64,000 nt of DNA, taken from NCBI RefSeq assembly GCF_027172205.1, contig NC_070620.1, positions 30,345,932-30,409,931 on the forward strand, read 5' to 3'. The DNA comes from Podarcis raffonei. Taxonomy: Eukaryota > Chordata > Lepidosauria > Squamata > Lacertidae. Below, piece by piece: positions 36,386-48,568 of the stretch; the first letter of the stretch is position 1; each line of letters begins with the position of its first letter. The notes below the pieces were generated by a model. It ran no database searches and was not told the origin of the DNA. It saw only the letters and a program-made list of their open reading frames with translations. The translations under genes and the position numbers were made by a program.

Positions 36386-36925
36386 CTGGTGTCCCCTTTA
36401 ATCCCTCTTCAAAGAATAAAGACACAAGAGTCTTTCTGAGTAAAGTAACAAAATGTTTACTCACATTTCAGTTCATTTGATCCCTGAAAGGCAGGCTTTA
36501 CTTGGTAGTTACACAATCAAGAGTCTGAGTTCATCTCATATGGAGACTGAACTCATGTGCTGCTGGCTGAGAGCCAGCAGACAGCAAAATTACATTAAGA
36601 CAACAAAATGGATGGAGGAGAGCAGCATGGCAGCAAAAGATAAACAAGAGAATAGAAAGCAAGTGAAGCAAGACAAACAAGACTGAGAAAATGGCTGCAT
36701 GACCCGGCACTTTTATGGAGTCAGCCAGAGCGATGCCCATCTCCTAGGTCACATGCAGGGGAGGGATGCTCCACACCAGTGGAAGAGGACGTTACCCTGA
36801 CTGGATGTCCCCCTGACTGTGCCCACGCTAGGGAAATAAGGAATGTTGCATTTGACTGCACCAATGGATTACATCCCACAGGGATACTGTGCTGAGCTAT
36901 CAGTATACAGACGCTTTACCGACTA
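36386..36925 (-). mobile_element. Possible solo LTR, fossil
   Basis: On the minus strand a ccataaaagtgccgggtcat box near 36715 looks like a core promoter, and a tttattctttg segment near 36410 could be the poly-A region. Sequence begins TGTCCCC on the plus strand at about 36391, next to L2. No target duplication was found. Low confidence. Confidence 0.35.
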
Positions 36926-37453
36926 CCATCAACAAATAAGGAAGATCCCTGCCCCAGGGAACCAACAATGTACCGTACATTTTAGCAACAGGGAAACAAC
37001 AGAGGGAAGTTTTTATTTTATTAAATAATAAGTTCAGGGAAGTGAGAGATAAGGCTAACGAGGGATGACTACGCACAAGCGTAGTCTCATTTGCTTGGGA
37101 TGTACTTCAGCAGCATGCAAGGCCTCACAAGCGACATCACTTTTGGAGGAAGACAGGGGGGATACTTACAGTGCTTTTGTACACCAGGAATGAGAAACCC
37201 ATGGTCCTCCAGATGATGCTGGACAGTATCCCGCATCATCGCTGCCAACAGGCCATACTGCCTGGGACTGATGGGAGCTGAAGTCCAGCAGCATCTGGAG
37301 GGCCTATTGCACACTGAATGCAGTATTTCAACAGCTTAATCATGATTCAATTGAGAGTAAACTTCACCTCCAGTAACTTGACTGACACTCTGCTGAATCA
37401 AGAGGCCCAGTTAAAGGGATTTTAATGCCATTCAAGGCTTGTGAAATTCTTAC
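36926..37453. repeat. Intron flank with MITE-like palindrome
   Basis: At 37190-37310 lies another copy of the dispersed inverted repeat: tcctccagatgatgctggac faces gtccagcagcatctggaggg, with gactgatgggagctgaagtc beside it. The rest (36926-37190) shows no recognised family. Confidence 0.55.
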
Positions 37454-37618
37454 CTATTTTCTCCAAATTCTTTCTCCAGCTGGCTCAGGATCCTTCTTTT
37501 CTGAGCACTGCATGGGGTGATGATCCCAATGTTGCGAAAGCTGATGTCTCTCTTTTTGCTCTTAATTAACTTCATTAATTCTATTACCAGCTTAACTTCC
37601 TGGAGATTAATGAAGGAA
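37454..37618 (-). CDS. SETX: SETX exon in helicase domain 2A
   Basis: This 165-base exon completes the asparagine codon and reads SFINLQEVKLVIELMKLIK, then SKKRDISFRNIGIITPCSAQ and KRRILSQLEKEFGEN, ending two bases into an arginine codon. Acceptor: cttgttcag|TTCCTTCATT. Donor: GAAAATAG|GTAAGAAT. Human senataxin has SYINVQEIKLVMEIIKLIKD and FRNIGIITHYKAQ here. This is part of the second RecA-like domain, where IGIIT-Y--Q is a family hallmark; the HYKAQ of human is PCSAQ here. The next intron downstream is the 25-kb LINE-filled one. Confidence 0.94.
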
Positions 37619-37734
37619 CTGAACAAGAAAGAAATAGAAGGGGAGGGAGAAAGGGATGAGCTGAAGGCCTTGTATTTGGATGTGTGCCTCATTTTAAAAG
37701 TTATCACAGATTCTCTCTCTTAGGGTTCTTTTGG

Positions 37735-38500
37735 GACATACACTCAAAGAACTGTAGAGTTGGAAGGGACCCCAAGGGTAATCTAGTCCAACCCCCCTGC
37801 AATGCAGGAATTCCAACTAAAGCACTCATGACAGATGGCCATCCAACCTCTGCTTAAAATCCTGCAAGGAAGGAGAGTCCACAGTCACCTGAGGGAGTCC
37901 ATTTCACTGTCAAGCAGCTCTTACTGTCATAAAGTTCTGCCAGGTATATAGTTGGAGTCTCCTTTATTGTAACCTGAAGCCATTGGTTTGAGTCCTACCC
38001 TCCAGAGAAGGAGAAAACAAGCTTGCTCCATCCTCCACGTGACAGCCCTTGAAATATTTGAAGATGACGGTCATATCTCCTCTCAGTCTCCTCTTTACCA
38101 GGCTAAACATACCAAATTCCCTCAATGGTTCCTCATAAAACTTGGTTTCCAGACCCTTGATCATCTTGGTCACCCTGCTCTGCACATGTTCCAGCTTGTC
38201 ATCACCCTTCTTAAATTGTGGTGCCCAGTACGAGACATTGTATTCCAGGTGTGGTCTGACCAAGGCAGAATAGAGTGGTACTATTACTTTCCTTGATCTG
38301 GACACTAGACTTCTGTTGATGCAGTTTAGAAGATCATTATATTTTTTTGCTGCTGCATCACACTGCTGACTCATGTTAAGCTTGTGATCTACTAAGACAC
38401 ATACTACTAACAATGCCTTGTTAGTAATATAAGATGGTGTCCCCCATCTTATATTTGTGCCCTGAACAGTGCTAGATGACCTCAAAGATTGCTTCAATCT
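37735..38500 (-). mobile_element. CR1 LINE 3' end, older copy
   Basis: The minus strand reads [40 protein letters not shown] and FKYFKGCHVEDGASLF, the C-terminus of CR1 RT, followed by the conserved 3' UTR (gagttggaagggaccccaag on the plus strand). It is more diverged than the CR1 at 27.4 kb. Confidence 0.88.
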
Positions 38501-38599
38501 TAGCTTTTTAAAAAACTTTTAAGTGTGCCCACCCACCAACAGCTAAGGAGAACATGGCCACAAAAGCTGCCACATGCTCTTATTGTGGTGGAAAGTGGG

Positions 38600-38730
38600 A
38601 AAACACCAGATCATGATTGCTGCAGCCTTCCCATTGGGACATCTGGTTGCTCACTGTGAGGACAGGATGTGGGATTTGATGGGATTCTGGCCTGATCCAG
38701 CAAGCAAGCTCTTCTTATGTTCTTGATCAA
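38600..38730 (+). mobile_element. SINE-like 3' tail fragment
   Basis: The stretch ttctggcctgatccagcaag followed by ctcttcttatgttctt is a 3' tail shared by many squamate tRNA-derived SINEs. Only the tail is clear. Confidence 0.45.
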
Positions 38731-38739
38731 ATCAATCTG

Positions 38740-39020
38740 TGGCAGGTAAGTTACCCAAAGATCAGATCGTGAAGCTGAGGCTCCAAGACTTTGGCCACCT
38801 CATGAGAAGAGAAGACTCCCTGGAAAAGACCCTGATGTTGGGAAAGATGGAGGACACAAGAAGGGGACGACAGAGGACGAGATGGCTGGACAGTGTTCTT
38901 GAAGCTACGAACATGAGTTTGACCAAACTGCGGGAGGCAGTGGAAGACAGGAGTGCCTGGCGTGCTCTGGTCCATGGGGTCACGAAGAGTCGGACATGAC
39001 TAAACAACAACAACAACAAG
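38740..39020 (+). mobile_element. BovB (RTE) LINE 3' end
   Basis: The plus strand reads LQDFGHLMRREDSLEKTLML, GKMEDTRRGRQRTRWLDSVL and WRALVHGVTKSRTD, followed by an (aac)n tail at 39002-39018. This is the BovB ORF C-terminus and tail. BovB is shared by squamates and ruminants through horizontal transfer, which fits a squamate host. The coding end is open, so this copy is fairly young. Confidence 0.92.
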
Positions 39021-39379
39021 TTACCCAAATTGTCCACCAAGCCAGAGTTCCACACCACACAGCAGACCTTTCAAATGTAGCAGGGATGACACCATATACC
39101 TGTAGTCCAGCAACAATCTGGGTTTATAACAGCACCTCTGGGAGGGAAACAGGTTCCCCCATTCCTGTCCTACAATAGAGTTCAGGACTAAATCAGGGGT
39201 GGTGCACCTTTTGTTGGGACTCCCAACTCACATAGCTCAGGGTGGAGATGGTAAGAGATTGCAGACCAGCCATGAGCTCCTTACTCTAGGATGAGAGAGG
39301 GACCCTTGGGGTGGGGGGCTAAGCAGGGCTCTTTAGCTTTTTCTGAGGGCTGGATTAGATGGCCAGTGTGTGGCAGCTG

Positions 39380-39740
39380 TGAAAATGCTATGCTAGGGAA
39401 CATTAGGAAAGGAATGAAAAATAAAACTGCCAACATCACAATGCAGTTACACAAATCTACAGTGAGACTGCATTTGGAATACTATGTAGAGTTTTGGTCG
39501 CCTCCTCAAAAAGGAAAAGGTTCAGGAAAAGGGCAGCCCAAATGATGAGGGGGATGGAGTGACTCCCCTATGAGGAAAGGTGGCAGCATTTGGGACTTTT
39601 TACTTTAGAAAACAGGCGACATGATAGAAGTGTATGAAATTACACATTGTGTTTTAAGTTTTCATTGTTTTTATCTGTTTAGTTGCTTTGAGATTTGTTT
39701 GTGTAAAAAGCAGCTAACAAATGTAATTAATAAAAAACGG
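39380..39740 (+). mobile_element. Old CR1-like fragment and L2-type tail
   Basis: The plus strand reads MKNKTANITMQLHKSTVRLH and LEYYVEFWSP, a decayed CR1 C-terminus. From about 39650 a different 3' tail (tttgagatttgtttgtgtaa) resembles L2. Confidence 0.5.
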
Positions 39741-39847
39741 TGTTGGCTTTATGTGGGATTTTAAATTTTGTTTCTTTATTTTACTCCTGCTAGCCACTTT
39801 GAAAAGTGCGACTACAAATTCACAAAGCAAATAAATGAAAAACTTAC

Positions 39848-39940
39848 TTGCTCTCCTGTTCTTCCTGGCCATCCAAAACATCAAAGAGGAGGTACGGTAG
39901 GAAGGGCCATTCCAAAGAGAATCGTCTCTCTTCTGTCCAT
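39848..39940 (-). CDS. SETX: SETX exon (linker after motif IV)
   Basis: This 93-base exon supplies the third base of the split arginine codon, then reads WTEERRFSLEWPFLPYLLF and DVLDGQEEQES, ending two bases into an asparagine codon. Acceptor: cattgcattatag|ATGGACAG. Donor: GAGAGCAA|GTAAGTT. Human senataxin has QTEAIRCSSDWPFQPYLVFDV and a charged loop in the same place, so WPF-PYL-FDV anchors the match. The match holds only in the one frame that joins both neighbouring exons, which strongly supports the splice model. Confidence 0.93.
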
Positions 39941-39949
39941 CTATAATGC

Positions 39950-40887
39950 AATGAGAAATCATGATAGCTTTTAAAAAGCAGTGTGCTGAGGTCTATTTGC
40001 TCAATTCTTCACTGCAGGAGGAAACACTATCCGTCACATAATCATTCACATGATGTTCCCCACATAGAGAAAACTAGCATGTCAGGGAGGTGGTGTGAGG
40101 GATGACAGAAACTGTTCTCCCTGATGTCATCGTTTTCTACATGAAGGGGAATATTCAAACAGCATGACAAACATATTCAGTGAATAGCAGTGGAAGGGCA
40201 AAAAATCCAGAGGCTTATACAGATTTTCCCTGGCGATGGCTCAATAAGTTTTGGGGACCCTGGGAGGCTCTTTCAGCAGTCAGGGATTGAGACCTTAACA
40301 CCTTGTTCTTTCCAAAGATTCTCATTCCGTGTTCCTAATATATCTGGGCTTCCTGCCCTTTGAATTGCAACAGGCTTGTTCCAACAGGCTTTTGAGAACT
40401 GATTGCTTTTAATGAAAGGGCCGGTGTCATGCTGTTGTTATTGTAATTATGTGCATGTTTTAAACAGTTTTTATATATGTATATAGTTTTAATTATATTA
40501 ATGTTTAATTGTTTTAAATTATTGTTTCTATGTTTTTAGAATTTCTTGTTTTTATCTGTAAGCTGCCTTGAGTCCCATCAAAGGAAAAAAGCAGGGTGTG
40601 TTGTGTGTTTTATATTTTAGAAGTGTGGGAGGCAGGTGCCAGTGTCCTTGATTTTTCCTGGGCTAACAGAAAACCCTACCTAAGAAATTATGTCAAGTAA
40701 GAGAAATTACAAAAATAATTCACAAGCTGTATGCATAATTAATACACGTTACAGAAACCAGCTTTTCTTGGCACATTTTTTTTAAAAAAGCTCATCATTA
40801 TCAGCTTGGCGTACTACAGCTATTTGCCATTATAAAAGATCAGCCATGTATCAAAACAGCAAATAATTCAACATTAACATTTCAGAA
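39950..40887. other. Intron flank with L2-type tail
   Basis: Around 40400-40620 lies a tail like the L2 3' end (atctgtaagctgccttgagt) after an AT-rich run. The rest has no recognised feature. Confidence 0.4.
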
Positions 40888-43800
40888 ATGGGGGAGGAGG
40901 TGTGCTCAGCCAGTAATCAAGATGGCTGCATAACTCTGAGCTCCTGCCCGAGAGCACACAATTTATGTTCAAAACAGTCGATAAATTAGGAAGACTGGAA
41001 AGCTTTTACTCCCACTCGGAAGGGGAATGTCAACAAATATGCTGAGACAAAAACAAGGGAATATACTGAATTTTCTCAAGCTGCAGGGTTAGGGAGAAGC
41101 CAGGGCAATGAGTCAGCAGAAAGATAACATGGCACCTGGCCCAACTAAGACTGGCCCAAGCATGGCAGGAAAAGATACAAATGCACTACTGAGAAAGGAA
41201 TTTGCAGCTCAACATGAAGAAAAAGCTTTAAAAATTGCTTCAAGAAAATATGGATATGAAATCAAAGCTGGATGATTATCAAAAAAATACTTAGAACAGG
41301 TTAATTTTCATTTCAGAGGCTTTTCAGAAGGGACAGAAAATGACACTACTGTGCCAGGGAGAAGAGTCGGTGGAAGAAGATTGGAAGAAATTTAAAGACT
41401 ATTTACAAAAATACTGCAAAATTAATGAATGTTAGAATGATGTTGGATAAGAAGTTAAGTGGTTTTTAGCTATAATTCTATAAGGAATATGAAAAAATGG
41501 ATTATTAACAGGTAAAAATTTAATGTTACTATATTTTAAGATTAAAGACTAGGATAAACAAAGAGTGAAAGGATTTGCTGAACTAACAAATTGAATTGGA
41601 ATACAAAAAAGGGAGGTGTGAGGAGGTCCGGTGTAATGAGTATGGGGTTGCTCGTGCGTAAGCTGCCGCCTCTCCAGGCCAAATTGCCTTGTTAAACCTT
41701 TCTGTCTGGACAGCCCTTCTCTTCGTGGCTGCCTCAGTCGCTAGCAGAATCCGTCAGTGGGCGTTTCTTAAACCTTTTCCAACATAAAAGTTGTTTGACG
41801 CCCAGTCTCCTCCTACTCTCCCTGCGCGGAAGTCTTCTGTGCAGGGAGGGCGTGGGTAGCGGAGGACCTGTGCTCTCCCCACTGGTGTCCAATGAAGAGT
41901 CCTGGAGCCCTCTCACCGATTCCCCCATCTGCCCCCCTTTATCCCTGGTGTTGCGCTGATTTGCTTCCCCCTCTGCTGAGCTGCCTCTCTCCCTGCTGGG
42001 CCCTTCTCCAGCATCATTTGAGAGCCTTCCCTCCGCCTCTAGCTCCGATGTCAGTTCCCTGACATCCACCTCCCCCCCCAGGACCCACTCCACCCCCGGC
42101 CCGACCTGTAGATCCAACTTCGTCCCTTTCTTCGGCCGACGAGGCGGGTAACCCCTGGAAGGAGCTGTCGCCATCCTCTGAGGATTCGAAACCCGCTTCC
42201 CACCCGTTCTGATTCCTTCCCGCGGGGTGGGCCTCCCAGTCTGATTCTTCTTCCTCCGAAACCTCTCCTCCCTCCCCCTCGGAGGCAGAAAAACCCTCAA
42301 AATCCTCTTCATCGTCTGTGGTTCCAAATTGCTCCTCCCAGAATCTCGCTAGGGGTTTGGGTTTCTCCGGGAACAGGCGGTGGAATTCCTCCACCAGATA
42401 CCCGTCATCGATTGCCTCCGCGGGAACCCACGTGTTTTCCGACCCGGATTCTCCCTCCCAAGCTACCAAGTACTCCACCTGGCGTCCTCGCCACCTTGAG
42501 TCAAGTATTTCCGTGGCCAAGTGGTGGTGCTCCCTCTCTTCTACCTGCGGGTGTGTGGTGACTTCTCCCTCTCGCCCCGGGAATTCCCGCCCCTCCCTGT
42601 GCGGTGAGAGTAGGGACCTATGGAACACTGGGTGTATTTTCATGCTGTCAGGCAACTTGAGCTTAAATGCCACGGGGTTCACCTGCTGTGTTACCTCAAA
42701 CGGTCCCAGCCTCCTGGGCTGCAACTTCTTTCACCCCCCTTAAAGGGTAACCCTTGGGTTGACAACCACACCCGGTCCCCCACCCGTATGGTCTCCCCTT
42801 CCCTGCGGCGCTTGTCTGCCTGCCTCTTGTAAATTTCCTTGGCCCGCTCCAAGTTCATCTTAAGTTGCTGGTGCAGGGCCTCCATTTCTTCCACAAACTG
42901 CTCTGCCGCAGGTACGCTCCAACTTTCCTCCCCACTCCCCGGGAAGGCCCTGGGATGACACCCATAATTGGCCATGAACGTGCTCATTCCCGTGGACACG
43001 TGTTCAGCGTTATTGTACGCAAATTCAGCCAGCGCTAGTTTCTCTACCCAATCGTTCTGCCTCTTGCTGACGTAGCAGCGTAGGTATTGCTGTAGTATAC
43101 TGTTCGCTCTTTCTGCTTGCCCGTTGGTGTCCTGGTGTCTCGCCGTCGAGAAGCCCACTTCGACCTGCAGCAAGCTCATGAGCTTCCTCCAGAACCGGGA
43201 AGTAAATTGTTTTCCGCGGTCGGAGATAACCCTCGAGGGAGCGCCATGCAACCTGAAGATGTGCTCCACAAACAACCTGGCTGTTTCCTCTGCCGTAACC
43301 GCATGTGAGCAAGCTATAAAATGGCACATTTTTGTCAGTAGATCGACCACTACCATGACCGCTGTCTTTCCCCGGGACTTGGGCAAATCGGTCATAAAAT
43401 CAATGGACACCACCTCCCAGGGTTTTCCCGGCGTGGGTAAGGGTTCCAGTAATCCTGCGGGGGCAGCCCGCTCCCCCTTTGCCCTTTGGCAGCGGTCGCA
43501 TCCCCGTACATATTCCCGTACATCCTCCCTCACCCTGGGCCACCAGAACTGCCTGGTGACGAGCATCATGGTTTTGTGCTGTCCAAAGTGCCCAGCTGTG
43601 GGGTTGTCGTGGAGTTGTTTGAGTACCTTCCCGCTTAGGGTCTCCCCCGGTACATACAGCGCCCCCTTATAGTACAGCACCCCTTCCTTCTACTCAAACC
43701 CTCCTTGGGTTTCTCTTCCATCTCAGAGTTCCCGGATTTTAGTTTGTGCGAACACGTCGTTTCTAGTAAGCTCGGCCAGTTCTCGCTTCCCCACCAAGGT

Positions 43801-45015
43801 TCCCCCCCACGCCCATCGGTCCTCGGGGATCACGTGTCGTATCTCCGGCGGCCCCTCTCCTTCCATGTACTCCGGCTTCCGGGAGAGAGCATCTGCCCTT
43901 ACGTTTTCCTCTCCTGGCACGTATCGGATTTCGAAGGAAAACTTGGAGAACTCCTGTGTCCATCGAATCTGTCTCTGGTTGAGTACTCGTGCGGTCCTCC
44001 AGTATTCCAAGTTCTTGTGATCTGTACAAACCTGGATCTTGTGTTGCGCCCCTATTAGTAGATGGCGCCATCGACGAAACGCCGCATAGATCGCAAGCAG
44101 TTCGCGGTCATACACAGTATAGTTTTGCTCCGACTTGCTCAGCTTTCTTGAGAAAAAGGCACACGGTTTCCATTCCTGCTTGCTCCTCCCGGGCTGCAAA
44201 AGGACCGTCCCAATGGCTCTGTCGGACGCGTCGGTCTCTAGCCTCATGGGTTTCTCCAGATCTACGTGCAGGAGCTGCTCTTCCGATGCGAACGCCTTCT
44301 TCAGTCTTTCAAAGGATTGCTGGGCCCCCTCTGTCCAGACGAACTTCCTTTTGCTACTGAGACAATCTGTGATGGGCGCTGTCAAGTGGGCGAAGTTCTT
44401 GATGAACTTCCTGTAGAAGTTGCTGAACCCTAGGAATCTCTGCACGTCCTTCCGGGTTTTGGGAGCCTTCCACTCCAGCACTGCCTGCACCTTGCTTGGG
44501 TCCATCGCTAGGCCTTTGTCTGACAACCCCAGAAACTCGACTTCTCTGGCGTGAAACTGACATTTTTCCAGCTTGACCCACAACTGGTGCTTCTGCAGTC
44601 ATTTTAGCACTTCCCTGACGTCTCTGACATGTTGCTCATTGTCCGAATAGATTAAGACATCGTCCAAGAAGGCTACGCAGTTCTTGTACAGCAGAGACCC
44701 CAACACGTGGTGCATGAAAGCTTGAAAACAGGTGGAGCCCGACTGTAATCCAAAAGGCATAACTAGGTACTCAAAGGCCCCTAGGGGTGTGAAGATTGTG
44801 GTCTTCCATTCATCCCCCTCCCTCATCCTAATCAAATTGTATGCTCCCCTGAGGTCCAGCTTGGTAAAAAATTTTCCCTGCCTCACCCGCGTTAAAATGT
44901 CGTCAATCCTGGGCATTGGGAAGGTCACGGGTTCCGACACCAAATTGACGGCCCGATAGTCCACAACGAGCCTGGGTTTATTAGTGTCCTTTTTGTCCAC
45001 AAAGAACACCGGACT

Positions 45016-48000
45016 TATGGAATGTTTGATTTGTAGCTTTTCTTTCTGGAGCCCACACGCTTCCGCCTCAGCGCTCTGCTCCCACAGCTACTTGTAGCAG
45101 AGTGTACGCTGCGTGGAAACTGTTGCTGTGTGTGTGCGTGTAATAAATCAGGCTTAACGCACGGTGCCTTCCTTATCTTCCAAAAGTCTTTATTCGTGTA
45201 GAAAAACAACTCAGAACCCTCCTGGTGACAGAGCACTCATTTTTGCCCGTCTCTCCTCCAGTAACGGAACAACACTGAGACACAGGAAAAACACTCCCCT
45301 CAGTATACTAAACCACGCCTCAGAATGTGAGACGTCACTCAGAACTTCTTAACCCTGTAAGTTCTGATTCTCTCCACACCCCCTCTCGTATTGCATTCTG
45401 AGAGGAGTTGTGAATACACATTTACAGACCTCTGAGAGTTCAACACCTTCCCCACTGCCTTTCGCTCCTTCCTGGCATCAACGTCAGGCAACTGTTGAAC
45501 CTCCTCACAAATCTCAGGTTCGCACTGTGCGAAACCAACCCACGCATTGGTGACCTGAAACCTCTCAGGTGGAATTCCCTTTGTTGCCCGAGATGATCGC
45601 CTGGGCACAAACTGGGGTGCTTCTTCTGACCCACTGGGGCCAGCAAGTGTGTCTTCTTCATCAGACGACTCCCCCTCTGACTTGACCCATCTGTGAGCTT
45701 TCTCCTTTATGCTAACAGGAGATGAAGGCTCACTCTTGGACACTCCTTTAACAACCTGTGGAGACGCCCAACCCTGTTCCTGACCCTCATCATCAGGTTC
45801 AGCCTCTGGCTCTCCCTCCTCCTCAGATTCAGACAGACAATCTGAGTGAACGTCAGGGCTCGCTTTGCACCTTGCCCAACCATCCTGCTCACAGAATTCA
45901 GCATGTTTACTGATCAGAAGCTTGGTCTGATCACCTTCTGGATATGCAAACCTCCACCCCTTTGTCGCAGGTTCATACCCACAGAAGATCATTTCCTGGT
46001 ACCTTGGGCCACCTTCCTTCTGCTGAAACTTTGGTACAGGCACCAAGGCTCTTGCACCAAACGCACGGAGGAAATGCACCTGCGGTTTCTGTCCGTGGAG
46101 TGCAAAATACGGGGTTTCACCTACCACTGAATTGTAGCACCTGTTCATCGTGAAATTTGCGGATTTAATCAATTCAGCCCAAAACCTCTGAGGCAAACCA
46201 GAGTCACACAGCTGAATCTCTGATGCTTGAACCAGAGCTTTACTCCTAAGCTCTGCCACGCCCCTCTCCTGAGGAGAAGTCACCTTGTGACGTATCCCTC
46301 TCTGGTGAAAGAAACTCTTTAGAGCAGACCCAGTGACCTCTGAACCTCGGTCACACTTGAACCCCTGCACCTTGGTGGAGAACCGTAGTTCCACCTCTGC
46401 AATCCAATCTTTGATCAGTTGCGTTGCTTCCTCCTTCGTTCTCAGCGTGAACGCCCATGCGTTCTGAGTAAAATCATCTGACAGCGTCAGCAGAAACCTG
46501 GCCCCTCCCAGACTTGGCTTTGGCACGGGACCAAAAAGGTCTGAGTGCACAAGCTCAAAAGGTTTTGTGGTTACTCTCTCCACCCTGGGATAACTGTATC
46601 CCTTGGTCTTGGCTTTCCTGCAAGCCCTGCAATTTAGGGGTTTACCACATTCCTTTACTTTGCACCCTTTAGTGCACTCCGGTAACATCTGGATGTCTTC
46701 ACAAGAACCATGTGACATTCTCTTGTGCCACACGCAAGCACATGAAACATGAGTGTGCATGGTGGCTTTCCCAGCATTCCCTTCACCCTCCAGAGGTGTT
46801 TCCAGTACAAAGAGGTTGTTCTGATTTTTCTCAACACTTACTAGTTGCTTCCCCCCTCTGGAAATTGTACAGACATTCTTTTCAAAACAAACCTTATACC
46901 CCTCCTGTAAGAGACAAGGTACAGATAAAAGACAATGTTTTATCCCTGGCGACACGTAGACTTCCAGCTGCGCCTGCAAAACAGAAACATAAACATTTCC
47001 AACATCAGACAATGGCTTTTGTAAACCATCCGCAAAACACACTGATTTCCCAGCTGAAACAGGTTTGCAGTTCCACATCTTGACACCAGGTGTCTCAGTT
47101 ATGAGATGCCTATTGGCAGCAGAGTCCACAACCCAACGCATCACTTTGTCTTCACTGGAGCTGTCCTTCATTGTTGCCTTAGCAACAGACTTCCCGTAGC
47201 CCCCGTCCTTGGGGCCTTGGCAGGTGTCCTCTAAAACCGCCATGGATGCAGATAGCTGATAAGCGCTGTCTTCTCCCTCTGAGCCACGTACTCTCTGCGT
47301 CTTCCCACGCCTGCCTCCCTTGCTGGACTGGTTGCCATGGAAACCCGACTGGTTCCCATGGGAAGCGACCTTGGAAACATCCTGCCCTGTCTCCCTTGCT
47401 CTTTGGGGGCAGTAGCGACACAGATGGTCAGGAGAATTGCAAACAAAGCAACGACGAGTGGAAAAAGCCTGAACGGTGCCTTCTGCTGGCTTGGCCCCCC
47501 CTCTGCAACCGGATGGGCTCCCTGTGCCAGCTCGGCCCTCTCTTAGGCGGCGTTCCTCCTCGTCACACAAACAACTGGTGGAAAACTTTGCAAACTTGCC
47601 TTTGGTCTTCTCTGCCCCCCCAACCTTGCCAGCAGCTCTCCTTGAGGCTGTACTGCATCTGGGGACGTGGCTTTTGGCTTCCGCTGTGGTTTCTCGGCAA
47701 ACCCTCTCCAGCTCCTGCCAAACAGCCTGGGCACTATCAAGACCCTCCACCAAAGGTAGCTGCGAGCCCTCCAAACTGAGCACTATAGCTCCCAGGGCTT
47801 TCTGGTTCCTCCTCTGCGACGCGTGTGTGTTTGCAACATCTGCTGCCGAAGCTCTGGCCGCCGCTTGCTGTGGAGGCCCTCGGACCGCCTCCCACAGACC
47901 CTTGGCTACCAGCCAGGCCTTCAGCTTCCTACTCCACTCCTCCCAGTTCTTTCCGTCCAATTTTTCAAATGGGACTGCGTACGATTCATGGCTGTCTGCC

Positions 48001-48568
48001 ATCTTCTCCCCCGGGGCCCAGCGTACTCACGTAACAGCAGTAGCACCTCCGGCACCCGGTTCAGCATACCAGATCCTCCCCAGCGAGCTCCTCTCTGCCT
48101 CAAAGGTTAGGCACAGCTCCAACTGGCTCCAGCTTCTCCTCAGCTGGCTGCAACACACACACCGGCACGTCTCTGCTTCAAAGCGTTTGCTGACCACCCA
48201 TAACCTATGGAATGTTTGATTTGTAGCTTTTCTTTCCGGAGCCCACACGCTTCCGCCTCAGCGCTCTGCTCCCACAGCTACTTGTAGCAGAGTGTACGCT
48301 GCGTAGAAACTGTTGCTGTGTGTGTGCGTGTAATAAATCAGGCTTAACGCACGGTGCCTTCCTTATCTTCCAAAAGTCTTTATTCGTGTAGAAAAACAAC
48401 TCAGAACCCTCCTGGTGACAGAGCACTCATTTTTGCCCGTCTCTCCTCCAGTAACGGAACAACACTGAGACACAGGAAAAACACTCCCCTCAGTATACTA
48501 AACCACGCCTCAGAATGTGAGACGTCACTCAGAACTTCTTAACCCTGTAAGTTCTGATTCTCTCCACA
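45016..48568 (-). mobile_element. Ty1/Copia element inside Gypsy copy 3
   Basis: Two 363-bp LTRs at 45016-45378 and 48206-48568 differ at about two positions, so the insertion is very young. The 5-bp target duplication GGACT lies at 45011-45015 and 48569-48573, within the pol region of Gypsy copy 3. The internal part is one long frame. Recognisable parts: Copia Gag (WEEWSRKLKAWLVAKGLWEA), zinc knuckle CFVCNSPDHLCRYC, protease (WVVDSAANRHL), and integrase with the HH-CC head and a core (HSDLFGPVP, DRGSEVTGSALKSFF, SPQERGVAEL). RT and RNase H were not recognised, so it would depend on a relative. A purine tract gagaggggg precedes the 3' LTR. Confidence 0.92.
45339..48002 (-). pseudogene. Copia Gag-protease-integrase frame, fossil
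   Basis: A single 887-codon frame, MADSHESYAVPFEKLDGKNW onward, ending just inside the 3' LTR. Order: Gag, CCHC knuckle, protease, GAG-pre-integrase region (KRMSHGSCEDIQML), integrase and a long acidic tail (ESEEEGEPEAEPDDEGQEQG). Treated as a fossil element part, not a host gene. Confidence 0.85.

Noticed and set aside
47246-48219. Plus-strand frames of 177 and 247 codons
   Set aside because: They are antisense shadows of the Copia Gag-integrase frame on the minus strand.
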